From NCBI GenBank assembly GCA_024195265.1, contig JAJLRJ010000011.1, positions 1,491,366-1,555,365 of the forward strand: 64,000 nt of DNA, written 5' to 3'. Made by a program: the position numbers and the translations under genes. This document shows, in pieces, positions 1 to 13,800 of the stretch. The notes beneath the pieces are model-generated. The model made no database searches. It was not told where the DNA came from and saw nothing but the letters and a program-made list of their open reading frames with translations. Origin of the DNA: Dendrophyllia cribrosa (Eukaryota; Cnidaria; Anthozoa; Scleractinia; Dendrophylliidae). How positions within the stretch are numbered: position 1 is the first letter of the stretch; the number at the start of each line of letters is the position of its first letter.

Positions 1-224
1 AAAAACACGGGATCACTTTCATTAAAAAATGCTCTTCCAGTGAGCCGTGGACTACTCAACATACAATAATGATAAAACGTTTAAAAAACAACCTTACAAG
101 CACAAACTATCGAAGTAAAAATTATTTATCTAAATATAACTAATTATCGTAAACCTAAAATCTAACCTTATATAATTAAGTTAATTTAAAACTTATTTAC
201 CTCTACCTATCACATGTTTGGCAC

Positions 225-680
225 ATCGGTGCCAAGCGCGGGAAAACGTAAAAAAAAGTCACAATTGGTTTTGGCTTGGCATCTGATTGGCTGAGTAAAT
301 GGCGCGAGTATTTTATACGCAAATCATAAAGCGGTTTTCATTTGAGTATCGTACAACCAAAACCGAAGTCAGGAATCACTCTGACCAATCAAAACAGACC
401 CAGACAATCCAATGAACCAATCAGATCTCAAAGCAAATACAAGTAGCCGGCGCCAAGCGCGGGAAAACGCGTGCGAGCAAGTCACGATTGGTTGGTTTTA
501 CCTCTGATTGGTTGAGAAGGTGGCGCGGGATTTTTTAGCCAATCACAAAGCGTAGCAATGCAAAACCAAAGCAATCGCAAAATTACTTTCGACACTCAAT
601 TGACAACGGCTCTAAAGCAGAAACAAAGCAATTTCAGTTTGCTTTCGACACTCAACTGCCAACCGCACGAACATAAAACA
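225..680 (+). mobile_element. MITE-C cluster, one near-complete and two partial copies
   Basis: A copy spans about 330-613. A truncated copy overlaps its left side (225-330) and a third fragment follows (615-680). This fills the SHPRH intron at the left edge. Bases 1-224 are AT-rich with no feature I can support. Confidence 0.65.
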
Positions 681-689
681 AAGACCTAC

Positions 690-1876
690 TTGGTTTGACC
701 AATCCGATGAACGCGACCCACAGCCTGCAGTTCATGGGCGGGGTTCAGAGCGGGTTCCACTAACAATACGTGTGTTGCCTCAATGATATTCAAGCCATTA
801 GAGCCTGTCTGGAGCGGCAGTAGAAGTACACCCACCAGAGCATCCTGCTTGAACGACTGCAGATTCGTCTGACATGAAGAAGCACATGTTAAAAAAGGAG
901 CTATGTCATGGAAATTTTGACGTTTTAGGGTCAAAAATTCCTCAAATTGAAACAAAGTACTTTTGTCATACAGGTTTTTTAGAGAACGTTAACACACGAC
1001 GGTTAATTTTCCTTCCTTTATTTGAAATTGAAAGCCGTCCCAACCAATTCAGCTCTTGGACAATTCCAGTAACATTAGGCAAATTAAACAATCTGGAACA
1101 ATTTCAAAGTAGTTTAAATGAGCGCAAATTCTTTTTTCGATGACGTTTTCTTTCGCGTTGCCGTCGTGGCTGCTAAAGTTCCCTAGTAACAAACAAGAAC
1201 ATATATTATTATATAGTTACAGACTCACTTGAAAATGTCGGCTTCCGGTGATGTGCCTATACTTGATTGCGTTTTCATCCAAAGCCTTTGCTATCACAGC
1301 CAACACATCCTGCCACTGCAGGGAAATACAACGTATGCAGTCAAAAAAAAAATCCAGCACATAGACTGTATTCATAAATGGCGGCCGATTAATTTATTCT
1401 TTTATATTCATGCTTATCAGCCCAACTAGCCTCATTTTAGAGCAAAAATTATTTTCAATTTTGCACATGCTAACGAGGCTAGTTGGGCTGATTAGCAAGA
1501 ATATAAAAGAATAATAAATTGGCCGCCATTTATGAATAGGGTCTATTAGGGTTTGTTTTAAACGACGTGCTAGGAATAGCATACCGCTTGAGATCAATAC
1601 GTTTAAGTTTGCCACGGCTATTTAACAGCCGCGCTTACTACACTGCCGAGCTCAACTCATTTTACCGAGCTAACCGCATACTCTTGCTGTGCTAAATTCA
1701 TAAATGTGTTTTGAACGATTTCATCCACGCCGTTTAAAATCATGATCGACCTCAGTCTAAAGAATGGAATTTTATGCGCTAACCGTGGAGAAGACGAGAC
1801 ATTTTGCTCCGCTGTCCGCTGACTTGATAGTTAACAAGGTACGGACGACAGCTTCAACTTTTGTGGAGTGGCTACC
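690..1876 (-). other. SHPRH: SHPRH helicase C-terminal domain, three exons, incomplete
   Basis: Three short exons (1876-1784, 1315-1229, 868-690) carry [30 protein letters not shown] and the block from [16 protein letters not shown] to [10 protein letters not shown]. These are the helicase-C motifs needed to couple ATP hydrolysis to movement on DNA. The first two exons are too short to stand out as open reading frames. I found them by searching the introns for the expected motif sequence. The last exon ends at a GTAGGT donor, and an in-frame stop follows if that donor is not used. Confidence 0.9.
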
Positions 1877-4800
1877 CTGGAGAAAAAAAAAATCAAAGAG
1901 AAAAGTTTAAGAACGACAAATTTATATCAGTAAACTAAAGTCAGCCTACGCGCACACGTCTCCTATTTCCTTTGCTTCAGCGCGCAGGCGCACTAAATTG
2001 GGTTTATAATGACTGCCGCGAAAACTAAAACTGAAGTTAACAAATAGAGCAGTTTTCAATTACGTGTGGTAAATCCAAACCAAAGTAATTACTCTGACCA
2101 ACCACAGCAGTCGTAAACAATCCAATGAACCAATCAGAGCTCGAAGCAATTACATGTCGGCAGCGCCAAGCGCGGGAAAACGCGTGCGAGCATGTCACGA
2201 TTGGTTTTGGTTTTACTTCTTATTGGTCGAGAAAGTGGCGCGAGATTTTTTAGCCAATCACAAAGCCTAGCAATGCAAAACCAAAGCAATTGTGTAATTA
2301 CTTTTCACAGTCAATTGAAAACTGCTCTATTCGGCCAATTACAACAAATGCAATTAGCCGATGTAGCCAATTTTCTAATTCAAAATGTAAACGAATCACC
2401 CTGACGAATGAATGCATGAAAAGATGTAATCAGTGCCATGCGCTTGAGAACATGCAACTGAAAAGCGGAAAAACTTGCAACCGGAATTAAGCAGGAAAAC
2501 TTGCAACCGGCTCCAAGCGCGGGAAAACCTGACCTATATCAAACGCACGAGAAGCACGGGAAAGAATTCAAGCGCGGGAAAATGTGGAATCAGTGCCAAG
2601 CGCGGGAAAACTTTCAACTAATGATCCAGCACCAAACAATCTATAGCAATTACCTTGACTGTGACGTTCTCCTCCGCTTCCTCTGTCTGTGTCCTTACAG
2701 TGCTGACGTAGGAGATTTCTTGTGCAACAGTAGGCATGCGGCACAAAGGGCACTTTACGTGTACGTTCCTGTGGCGGGGACCAACTCCAGCCTGCCGTAA
2801 GAGCACCCAGACACACTGACAGCAAATACAGTGGCCACAGGAGAAAACGCTCCACTGAAACAACATCAAAATGTACGAAACCTTTAACAAAGTGTGAGGT
2901 GCGTTTAAGTATAGCGCGGGAAAACTTGTAAACTATGGCAAGCGCGGGTAAAATGCCTAAATAGCCACATGCGCGTGAAAACTTGTAACCTATGAAAAGC
3001 GCGGGAAAAATGTCCAAACGACGCCAAGGGCGGAAAAACTTGTAACTTGTCAGCCGCGGGAAAATGTCTAAGAGACGCCAAGGGTATGGTAGATCGAAAG
3101 AAGAGAACGATTTTGTGAGCTCTTTAATACTTCCAATGGTCTTTATTGAATGCAGTATTTACCTGGATACCCAGTTGTTTGACACACACTGGACATGACT
3201 CCGGATTCTTGCCGTCGTGATACGTCTGCGTCTAAAAATAAATAAGCAAATCAACACTCTATGTATGAAGCCTGATTTGTCCATCATTTCGGGGTCTGTC
3301 CTCATTCTTCTAAACTAAAATCCATGTAGTTGTTGTTGTATTTTTTTACCTTTGCCAAGTTGTTAAGATAAAGAAGCTGACCAAGTTTTTTCCTCAGTTC
3401 AGTTTGTGCAATAAGTCTGTCAGACATAAACTTGAGGCGCTGCTGTTCTATCTGGAATGTAACCAAAAAAATTAATCATTCGTAACACCGTTTAAACAAA
3501 CGTACACAAAAATCATCGGGATCAAGTGATAAAATATATGGATACATTGGCGGATCTATGGGAGGGACCCCATCCCAAATATCTGGCAACTAACATTTTC
3601 ACTCCCCACTCCCTATATACTTCACCACCCCCTCCCCCCTTATTTACCCCCTTTTCACTCCGCCCCCCCCCCCCCGCCTATTCAACCCCGTATTCACTTC
3701 ACCCACCCCCCCTATTCAACCCCCTTTCTCACTAAGATAGAGTCTGGCTCCGTCACTGGGATGTCCGGTCGTCCTTGGTGCGACACTAAACACAACCCAT
3801 GTTGTTGTGTAACAATCCCTGTTCTAGGCAGTATAAATAAGCTTGGCATCAATGCCTAAGTCAACGGAAGTCAACGCCAACAAAAAACTGGTACAAATTT
3901 GGCTTGTTGTGAGGTTTCTATAGATAATAACGTATATGCTTATCCTGTTTAAGACACTAGGCCCTGCAAAGATACCCCATTTGAGACATAAACTGATGAA
4001 ATCGATACCCTATCGGGCCGCACATTAAGGGAGTACCCCCCCCCCCCACCCCTGGGGGAATGACTACGCTGGGGCAGTTCCCCCGGAGGGAAGTTCGTCA
4101 GTAGTTTTATTGCAAGGTGTACAGTTACCTGTAGAGGATGGATAACGTGAATGTTGTCTGTAGCAGGCTCTCCCGGCAGCAGGAGTCTGAGGCGAGTGGT
4201 GCACATATCCAGCTCATCCAAGCATGACACACGTTCGCGAAGTGCAAACCACAAGGCCCTGAGAAACTGCAAGATAACAACACCACTTCGGCGAATTAGG
4301 GAGACATGGTAGTAAAACCACCCAAACAGGGTTTTTTTCCGCTTTGTGCTAGTGCAAAAAAAGAAGAAACTGGTCAAAGACGTTCATTTTCTAACCATGC
4401 ATTTAAAAATAGCAGGCAGAGGAGACTTTTTAACTCGTAAATGTGTGAAGCGTCTTGTGGCAGTTGAAGACAAAATTCACTCGATCGGTCAATGGGCTGT
4501 TAACATTGAACTACTATAAGAAGCAAGGGCTGACAACTGCGTAGAAAAAGTAACGCAACAATGGTATGATAGAGACCAAACCGAAAGTTCAAATGCAACT
4601 GTGGATAGCTATTTCGCCGTTATTGCGGCTCATCAGCACAGTGTAGCGACAAGTTCGAGTAACTAACCTGACTGAGTTAGCACTTTACTAATGTGCACTT
4701 GGTTATAAACTCCGGATATGACCTCAAGATCATATGTCTGTCCACGTGCACAGCTTATGCCATACACAAGGAACAAAACATTTGAAAATATCATGCCACT

Positions 4801-7800
4801 GTTGTTGTTGTTGATCTCTTATAGATCCTGCGTATACCAGCAGCATTTTCGTTCCACTCCCTCGCATTCTCGTTTTCATTGTTAATATTGAGCCCGCAAT
4901 ATGTAATAGTCACCTGCCTTACTCATGGGGATGGCGTTGAAGGGAGGGGAGGCTGGGTAGTTGGACGCAGAGGGTGGGGGAGCAGGTAAAGCAAAACGCT
5001 TAAGAAAGGGTCAGAACGTTTCTTATCCACGAGTTGGCTCACAGGGGCCTTTGATTTGTTTATGGCCCTGGATGGCAGATACCACACAGCTCTTAACAAC
5101 CTCTAATTTCATTGGACCTGGGTATCACGCAGCTCTATTGTTTTCAGGGCTAGGATCCATTGTTGTGTTGTTTGTTCTATTGTTTTCTCAGCAAATTAGA
5201 GAAGACCTTGTTAACATTGAGCCCGCAATATGTAATAGTCACCTGCCTTACTCATGGGGATGGCGTTGAAGGGAGGGGAGGCTGGGTAGTTGGACGCAGA
5301 GGGTGGGGGAGCAGGTAAAGCAAAACGCTTAAGAAAGGGTCAGAACGTTTCTTATCCACGAGTTGGCTCACAGGGGCCTTTGATTTGTTTATGGCCCTGG
5401 ATGGCAGATACCACACAGCTCTTAACAACCTCTAATTTCATTGGACCTGGGTATCACGCAGCTCTATTGTTTTCAGGGCTAGGGTCCATTGTTGTGTTGT
5501 TTGTTCTATTGTTTTCTCAGCAAATTAGAGAAGACCTTGTAAGAGCTGCGTTCTGCCCCCTGGATGGCTCCATTAGAGTTACACGGAGACAAAAAATAAC
5601 TCCACTGAGTTTTGTAAACTATTTTTGCCGTTCACATCAACGACGGAACGTATTTGTGTGTCCTTAGTAATTCTAAGATTACAGCTAACCTTAAACTCTT
5701 TTCTGAGACCCTCAATCAAGCTCAAATGATGACGGCCTTCTCGCTGTGTTTCTGGAGCAATTTCTGTCGGGAAACAAATCCACACACACACACAATTCTA
5801 CTTCTACCATAAATTAGATTGTCAGTTCTATAAAGTTAAGTTCATCTCGGACCGAGTGACTCATCAAAATACTACTTAATCCCAGTTTCCCTTGGCCTGT
5901 TACAGGCGTTCAGATTGCGGAGGGCAAAGAAATGGGCACAAACAAAGAAAAAATATTGCGGTAGAAGGGGAAAGGGCACCCTCTTAACCCATCTCCTTTC
6001 TTGGTGCAATATATTTTTCCTCGTGCGCTGCTTTTTTCCCAGGGGGTACTCCGGATTTAAAGTGACGGCGATGTGCGAAGGATTTTTTGGAGGGTTGAAA
6101 TTTTCGTTTCCAGGATTCTTTTGGGTAAGAACATTTTGACAAGTATCTTTTTGGGAGGCTTGAGTGAAGTAGAAAATTTTTTGGGCACTTAAAACAATAT
6201 TAAAATTCGTGGTAAAGAATTGTTGCGGTGCTTAGTGCCCGCGTTATATCATTGAATCCTTTCTGGGAATTTTTAAGGTTCGAAAATTCGGCATGCGATT
6301 TTTTAGGGTTTAATTTTGGTACGGGGGATTTTATTGGGTATTGATTTTCGCCCCCATTCGCACACCCCCGTCACTTTTAATCCGGAGTATCCCCCGGGGG
6401 GCTATTCTGTTGCCAGCTTCCATGTATCTGCCTTTCGATTTGAACGATGATTGCTCGATTATGCTGTTTTGTTACCCTTTCTTCGTATTGTCTCTCTCCA
6501 CCCAGGTGTATAAATGGATACCAATAAAAAAAATGCTGGGGAAAACCTTGTGATGGACTAGCATCCCATCCTGACTGAGGAGTAATAATACTACAAGCCA
6601 TTTCATGCAACAAAAGCACCAGCCTGATCAGTCTTGGGCTTTTTTTTCTGAATTTTAAGGTAACCGACTTACTGTTGGACTTGATGAAGCTGTGCACCAC
6701 CCTCAGAACTTTTTCAACCTCAGACTCGGCTCTTAAACCTCCTGTATTGCCATGACGATGCCAATCAAGAGTCTCGTCCGAATCTAAGCTGTGAATAAAG
6801 ACAAACAACTGTTTTGTAACGACCCTCGTAACGACCACAGAATCAATTAATATCCAAGATTCAGAATCGGCAAAAAAGTAGAAATGTTAAACAAATCCTC
6901 TACATTAAGTGTCGCGAAATATTGCCCTCCCACGATCGCAATTTAAAACTGTCGCAAATTTTCTGTAATAAGAGACATGACTATTTTCAAGAACATTATT
7001 TCACAGTACACTAACTAGGGGATATTGCCTTAAGGCTGGTTCTCATATAATCGTCCCGGTCGTCCGAGTCGTTTCAAAAAGTGCACGGACGATCGGGACG
7101 ATTATATGAGAACACTTCTGAGACGACCCGGGACGATCGCAAACGACCCGGACGACTGGGATGATCGCGGTCGCTTGGATAGAACTGTGTTCTATCCGGA
7201 CGACTGGGACGATCGTGAAAAATCGGGGACGATCATATGAGAACTACTCTCAGGCGACCGGGACGACTGAGACGATCGAAGCGACCCAAATCCACCCCAC
7301 ACTGCAGTATTATTGCCCAAAACATGTTGTCGGACACAGTTTACGACTGCGCTATTAACGTTCGAGACGACCGGGACGATCATATGAGAACCCAAATCGC
7401 TTGAGTCGTCCCGATCGTCTGAGTCGTTTGCAAAAAACTTTTGAAACGACTCGGACGACCGGAGCGACCGGAGCGACCGGGACGATTATATGAGAACCAG
7501 CCTTTAATGCATCACCAAATTCTAGTGATCAACATTAATATCTCCTTACCATACCAATACAATGTACGGCAGAAAGGTTTTGAGAATATAAAAAATCGTC
7601 AACTTAGAGGTACTATCTTGATATTCTACCAAATTCTCACAACCAACATCACAAGACAAATATAGAAATCAGTAAAAAGAATCGAAATTTTGATCTTGGT
7701 ACTTACTCTTGATCGTCCACTCCCTTCATTCCTTGATGACCAAAGATACGTGATTCATATTCAGTAAAAATGTCATCCACTTGACAAAAGGCACACCTAA

Positions 7801-10800
7801 ATAAAGAACACAGACTTAATGATGATAACAAACTGATGAAAAATGGAGAAAAACATTACATTTATTTCCAAAGACAGAATCATATATCCACAGGACTTCA
7901 AGTTTGCCTGAAAAGTTTGTGAGAAATCCATTTAACCCTTTCACTCCCAGAGTCAATTATGGACACATGCAACGTAGTTCTAACTTTTGAGTCTGTTGAT
8001 GAAATCCTATGGTGTGACCATTCATATGAAACCTCTTCAGCAGTACTTTTGCATGGTACCATTTGTTTTTCAATACTTTACAAAATGAAATTTGGGATTT
8101 TTCTTGAATTGTGATATTTGACCCTCTTGGAAATTAAAAGGAAGCTTTTAGAGCTAAGTGAGGTGAGGTGAAGTGAGTGCTATATTATGGTGTTGAAAGA
8201 GATGTTGAAGCACATGACTCTTGAAGGACAGGATTTCATTTTCATTATGATAACCCATTCTTATTATAACCCATCAAGGGTGGGTTAGCATAAGAAGGAA
8301 TATGTACTGACAGACCTGACAGCATCACTGTCTTTTGCTGGCCGCAAGCAGCATTCAGCACTGGCTTGTACCATCTGAGCAGTGGGTGGCACCACAAGTT
8401 TGTCCAGAGCCACTACTAAGTTGTTATAAGTGGACTGCAAAGAAACATCAGCACATTACACATAAGGCATGTTTCACTTACAACATGTTAATCCTCAATA
8501 TAAATCTGGGCAAATTTGAGTTACGAACATCCCCAGATACCCAGGAGCAGTTAGTTGGGGTGAGACAAAGTAAAAACCAGGTAAAAATCAGCGTGATGAA
8601 ATTTTTCAAGAACAAGTGATGCATCTGTTGAGCTGTTGGTCGAAGATAGTGTGAGACAAACATACTGTGCTGGCGTTTGCGGTCATTTGCTGAGTTCTAT
8701 CCGTGATGGCTGGAAATAAATGAGCCCAGCTGAGTGAATGCAAAGCTATCTCAGGTTCCTGTTACAATTGACTGCAAATGGAGTGCCTCAAAGGATTGGG
8801 AACAGAGTAGGCCATCAGAGATGTACACAGGGGAGGGGTGGGTAGGGTCTCTCAGAACTTTCTTTTGATATAACTAAAATGTACCTCAATCAAGTCAAGC
8901 TTTGATGACACAAGATACTGTAATCCACGAAGATCTGTAAATCTGCCAGGAATAGGATAGAGGAATGTGAGATTGAGCAGAATCTCATCAAGATATGTAT
9001 CAAATATTGCTGGAATTGCTGAAATCTCAGAAGACATCAAAACGTTTCTAACAACTCAACAAGATAAGCAAGATACATTGTATACCACAGCAACAAGGTA
9101 ACTGTGACCTTGATGACATTAGTGAGAACTTATAATCGTGTTACATAAATGGTAAGAAAACTATGATTATCATATCATTTACAACTTTGAAATCATGGTA
9201 AGCATATAGTGCCTTTCTCAAGGATTCATTACAAAAACACAGTTTAAACCTTCCAATGGAACCCAGATCCATGTCTGTTGATGATAATTCATCTTTGATT
9301 CTCTTACAAAGATCCCCTTCCATTCCTCTTGCTGCTGAGTTATGAAGAGCTTCCAACCACCATGGAGAATGCAAATCCACCTGAACAGAATTACATGGCA
9401 TTAGAGCGATTTTAAGCTGAGTGTTGTAAAACCATGACCAAAACAGTCATTTTTCCCAATCACAACCAACGTCAACAATTCTATGAACCAGTCAAAATAA
9501 TAGCAAATACCTGTAGCCTGTTCCAAATGTGGGAAAACATATGCGAGCAAGTCATGATTGGGTTTAGTTTTACTTCTAAACTGGTAGAGTAGGGGATGGA
9601 AACTGGGAAAAAATGGGGTGAGAACTGGGCGTAAATGGGATGGGAACTGGGAGAAAATGGGGTGGAAGCTGGGAGAGAAGTGGATGGGAACTGGGATAGA
9701 AGGGTTTAGCAACAGAGTAAAATGGGGGATCTAGAACCAGATTAGAAAGGGAAAGGAATTACAAGAAAACTAAGAGAAAACTCCAAGGAATAAGGGGCAG
9801 TACACAGCTCTTACAAGGTCTTCTCTGATTTTCCAATAAAACAATAGAATTACAAACATCATAACAATGGACCCTAGCCCTGAAAACAATAGAGCTGTGT
9901 GATACACGTACCCAGGTCCAATGAAATTAGAGGTTGTTAAGAGCTGTGTGGGATCTGACTGAGGAATAAGGTGATAATACAAAACACACTCTTGGTGTTC
10001 TTTATTTACTGATTTGTGAAGATTGGGGATGATTCATCCAGTGAGGAGTTATATCACGTCTATAGTCATATTTGTGGTGGTGCAGAAGTTTAGTAATATT
10101 ATTTGAATGTCACCTTTTGTTTTATCTCGGTGATAACTGATTTGGCAACATTCAAATTTTGCTGTGCAGCAGAGACTTGAGCATTGACTACTGTTGTGTA
10201 GCTGTTCTTAAGTTCTTTCACCTGAAAAAAAAAGTGAAATGATGATAAAAGCATTAAGGTTACAGTGTACCTTCGGGGGTGTCTCCAGTATAACAGCTGT
10301 AGCGTCTTAAGATTACACTTAATATACCTAAACCCAGATATCAAATTAAAGCTTATAGAGCTGGCTATCTAAATATGGAAACCATTTGGTAATAAAATGA
10401 ATTGTCGAATTTTTTATGACGTCTAAATTCGAACGTCCGAATCGGCTTTAAAACGCTATAACTCCAAGCGATTATTGTATTTTGCTAATTTAATTTGTTC
10501 TTCCGGACACGAAGCGCTAAAAAAACTTGTCGGCGATTTCCCATATTCAATTGCAGTGAAAAGTTACAGAATATTTCGAAAAAGGGAGAAAAAAATTGGA
10601 GTGATCGCACGGAAATGGCTCTTGGCGAAAAAGTTTTCGGAAATAAGAAATTCACCGACACGTTTTTGTTGATTATGTGTTAGCCTAGCTTCTGTCCAAA
10701 TTTGAGGAAAATCGAACAAATTCCCTTTGAGTTGTAGCTCTTTAAAGTGTCCCCTACAAGCGAAAAATTAACTTTGAGAAAACAGCGCTTAAAAAAACAT

Positions 10801-13800
10801 ATCGCTTCATAAACAAACTCCGCCCACAAAAGTTATACCGTCATTTCTCCGTCAATTTTCACTATTTTTCGATAATTTTTTTTTGGATGAAAGTTCATTC
10901 CGTAAACTTTATTTTGACGCCAAAAAAAAAATTTCAATAAATTTTCGATCTGAAGGTACACTGTAACCTTAAACTAAACATGATAAAATTACAGCAAAGC
11001 TGATGTGGTTGTGTGTGGAATTACACATTAATATTAATAACATACACCTGAAAAGTCAGTCTGGACAGTGGGGAGGGGGAAGCAAGGAAGCAGGAAAGAG
11101 TCTGGAGAGAAGGAGGCAGGAACACAGTGAAAGGGGGCCTAGAACTGGACTAGAGGGGGAAAGGAAACAAGAAAATTGGATTAATGTGAGGTGACATAAT
11201 TAATGTTCATAATAACTAAAATTAATTATAAGCAACAAAGAAGCTGCAGAAGCTTCCACAAGTTATAGAAAGTGGGATTCATCAAACTACTAGATGAAAT
11301 TTACAATAATTATTGGACTTCAGACTCACTTGATCCTGCAGCTTATCATCATTCAAAGTCCTTGAGCAACCTGGCTGATGATGACTGAGAGTATCAGACA
11401 AGTTAAATAGGGTGTGTAATTTCTGTACAAAATAAAATTATGACCATCTCAGTATAGATTAATAATTAATTGTCATTAGACAGTGTTTCGTTGTGGTAAG
11501 TTGAATTGAAGTGTTATTTTTAATGATTTTTTTTTTTTTTTTTTGGGGGGGGGGGGGGGGAGGGCTCATATAAAAAAATATGGAGGTGACCCTAAAAGGT
11601 ACATGTACCAGAATCTTGTTGTGCTTTTTTTTTTGGTGTGGCTCAAATTCTGCCATAATTCTCAGCTCAATACCCTAAAATATACTGTGATAATTCTAAC
11701 GGTGGTCATTGGGAGTCTCTCTCAAGTGTATTCAGCACCTACTTTCTCCTGCTACAGTGTAAGATCAATAAATGATCAAACACACAGGTCAGGAGAATAA
11801 AGGAAATCATCACTAATAATAAAAGTTCAACTGTTTTGATGTTTAAACAATGTCTCCCAACTATTACTGTAAGAAATATATAGAGACCAGTGAGGAGAAT
11901 TTGTGTGTTTATATTGATGTACCTGTAGTGCATCAGTTCTAAAAGTGGCTTCATGCTCTGTCCAGGATCTCATGGCTTCTCTGTACATGTCAACAGCTTC
12001 TGGCCACTTAAAAAGACAACCAAATGACCAACAACTCAAGAGGAACAATTTTATAAGTGTACCAAAAGTGACTTCTGATCAACTGCTAGATTCCCCTTCA
12101 AGTTTGTCTTGTATATGCTCATATAACAAAGGGAGAATTTGGCTTCAGATCAGGAGTCACTTAGGGCCTTATTCAAAATAATGTTTGGAAAATAAGGTCC
12201 TAAGTGACTCCTGATCTACAGCCAAATTCTTCCTTTGTTACATGAGCATATACAATACAAACTGGAAGGAGAATCTAGCATTTAATCAGAAGTCACTTAG
12301 GGCTTTATTCCACTCACCCCTTCTTATTTAATAAATCTCTACAAACCTCTTCCTTCAAAATATGAATGCCTGCAAGACCTGCAAAAAAAAATAAGGCATT
12401 GCTATCATTTGCTATATCTGCTTTACATCAGAATTAATTGTAACAACAGCCTCTAAAATTAGGTTAGGAATGGCTGAAGGGCGGGGTCAGGTATGACCTT
12501 TTAATTAAATTACACTGGTATGGCTTGCATCTCATCACTTTTAACAATTTCACTCCCATAGTCAATTATGGAAACATGTGGTGCAGTTCTTACTTTTGAG
12601 TCTGTGGGTGAAATCCTATGGTGTGACCATTCAAATGAAACCTTTTTGGCAGTACTTTTGCATGGTACCATTTGTTTTTCGATATTTTACAAAATGAAAT
12701 TTGGGATTTGAGATTTTCCTTGAATTTTGATATTTGGCACTCTTGGAAGTTAAAGGGTTAAGGTTACCGTGTACCTTCAGATCGACCGTTTTATTGAAAT
12801 TTTTTTGGGGGCGTCAAAATAAAGTTTACAGAATGAACTTTCATCCAAAAAAAAATTATCGAAAAATAGTGAAAATTGACGGAGAAATGGCGGTATAACG
12901 TTTTGAATGGAAGTAAAAGTTTCTCTTTTGATTGATTTAGCGGCGCTAGTTTATTTTTCGCTTGTAGGGGACACTTTAATGAGCTACAACTCAAAGGGAA
13001 TTTGTTCGATTTTCCTCAAATTTGGACAGAAGCTAGGCTAACATATAATCAACAAAAACTTGTCGGCGAATTTCTTATTTCCGAAAACTTTTTCGTCAAG
13101 AGCCATTTCCGTGCGATCACTCCAAGTTTTTTTCTCCCTTTTTAACTTTTCACTGCAATTAAATATGGGAAATTGCCGACACGTTTTTTTTAGTGTTCGT
13201 GTCCAGAAACCCGAGAACAAATCAAATTAGCAAAATACAATAATCGCTTTGAGTTATAGCGATTTAAAGCTGATTCGGACGTTCGAATTTAGACATCGTA
13301 AAATAAAAGACAATTCATTTTATTACCAAATGGTTTCCATATTTAGATAGCCAGCTCTATAAGTGTTAATTTGATATCAGGGTTTAGGTATATTAAGTGT
13401 AATCTTAAGACGCTAGAGCTGTTATGCTGGAGACACCCCCGAAGGTACACGGTTTCCTTAACTATGGGTAAGCTCCTACCAGTGCCATACTCATAAATGG
13501 GAATGCTTTCACAGATTCTGGGGAGAAAGGGTGGGTTTCGCACGGCCTAAAACCAGCTGTACTTCTGCAGGTGGATGGGGCTTTGTTCCCCAGAGGAAGG
13601 GCAGCTCATCGATCTTATAAGGAGGCAGAAAACACTGATTTCAAACCCAGGGAGATGGTAGTCTGTTAGCCTAGTAAGACAAATATCTAGGGGAAGGAAA
13701 CACCATCTGGGGCTGGATTCACAAAGCCCTCCTAAGTTAAGACATATCCTAAGTATTGTTTCTTAACAATAGTCTATTGTCATTCCAACAATAGGCTATT

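Noticed and set aside
2740..2800. A 13-base match (tttacgtgtacgt) between the SHPRH RING exon and the SINE body
   Set aside because: The exon reads through in frame with conserved RING residues, and the match is too short to claim SINE exonisation.
6377..6838. A 153-residue minus-strand frame
   Set aside because: Only 6788-6673 is a real SHPRH exon. The remainder is SINE and G-rich element sequence read through in the intron.
9018..9020. Alternative SHPRH exon extending to 9018 (reading [17 protein letters not shown])
   Set aside because: Its acceptor does not join in frame with the previous exon, whereas the acceptor at 8943/8942 gives a perfect [10 protein letters not shown] join matching the family.
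10475..13220. Similar 60-65 residue frames in two places (10.5 and 13.1 kb)
   Set aside because: They are the same part of two MITE-B copies. Similarity reflects the shared transposon, and the frames have no start context, domain or matching intact ends.
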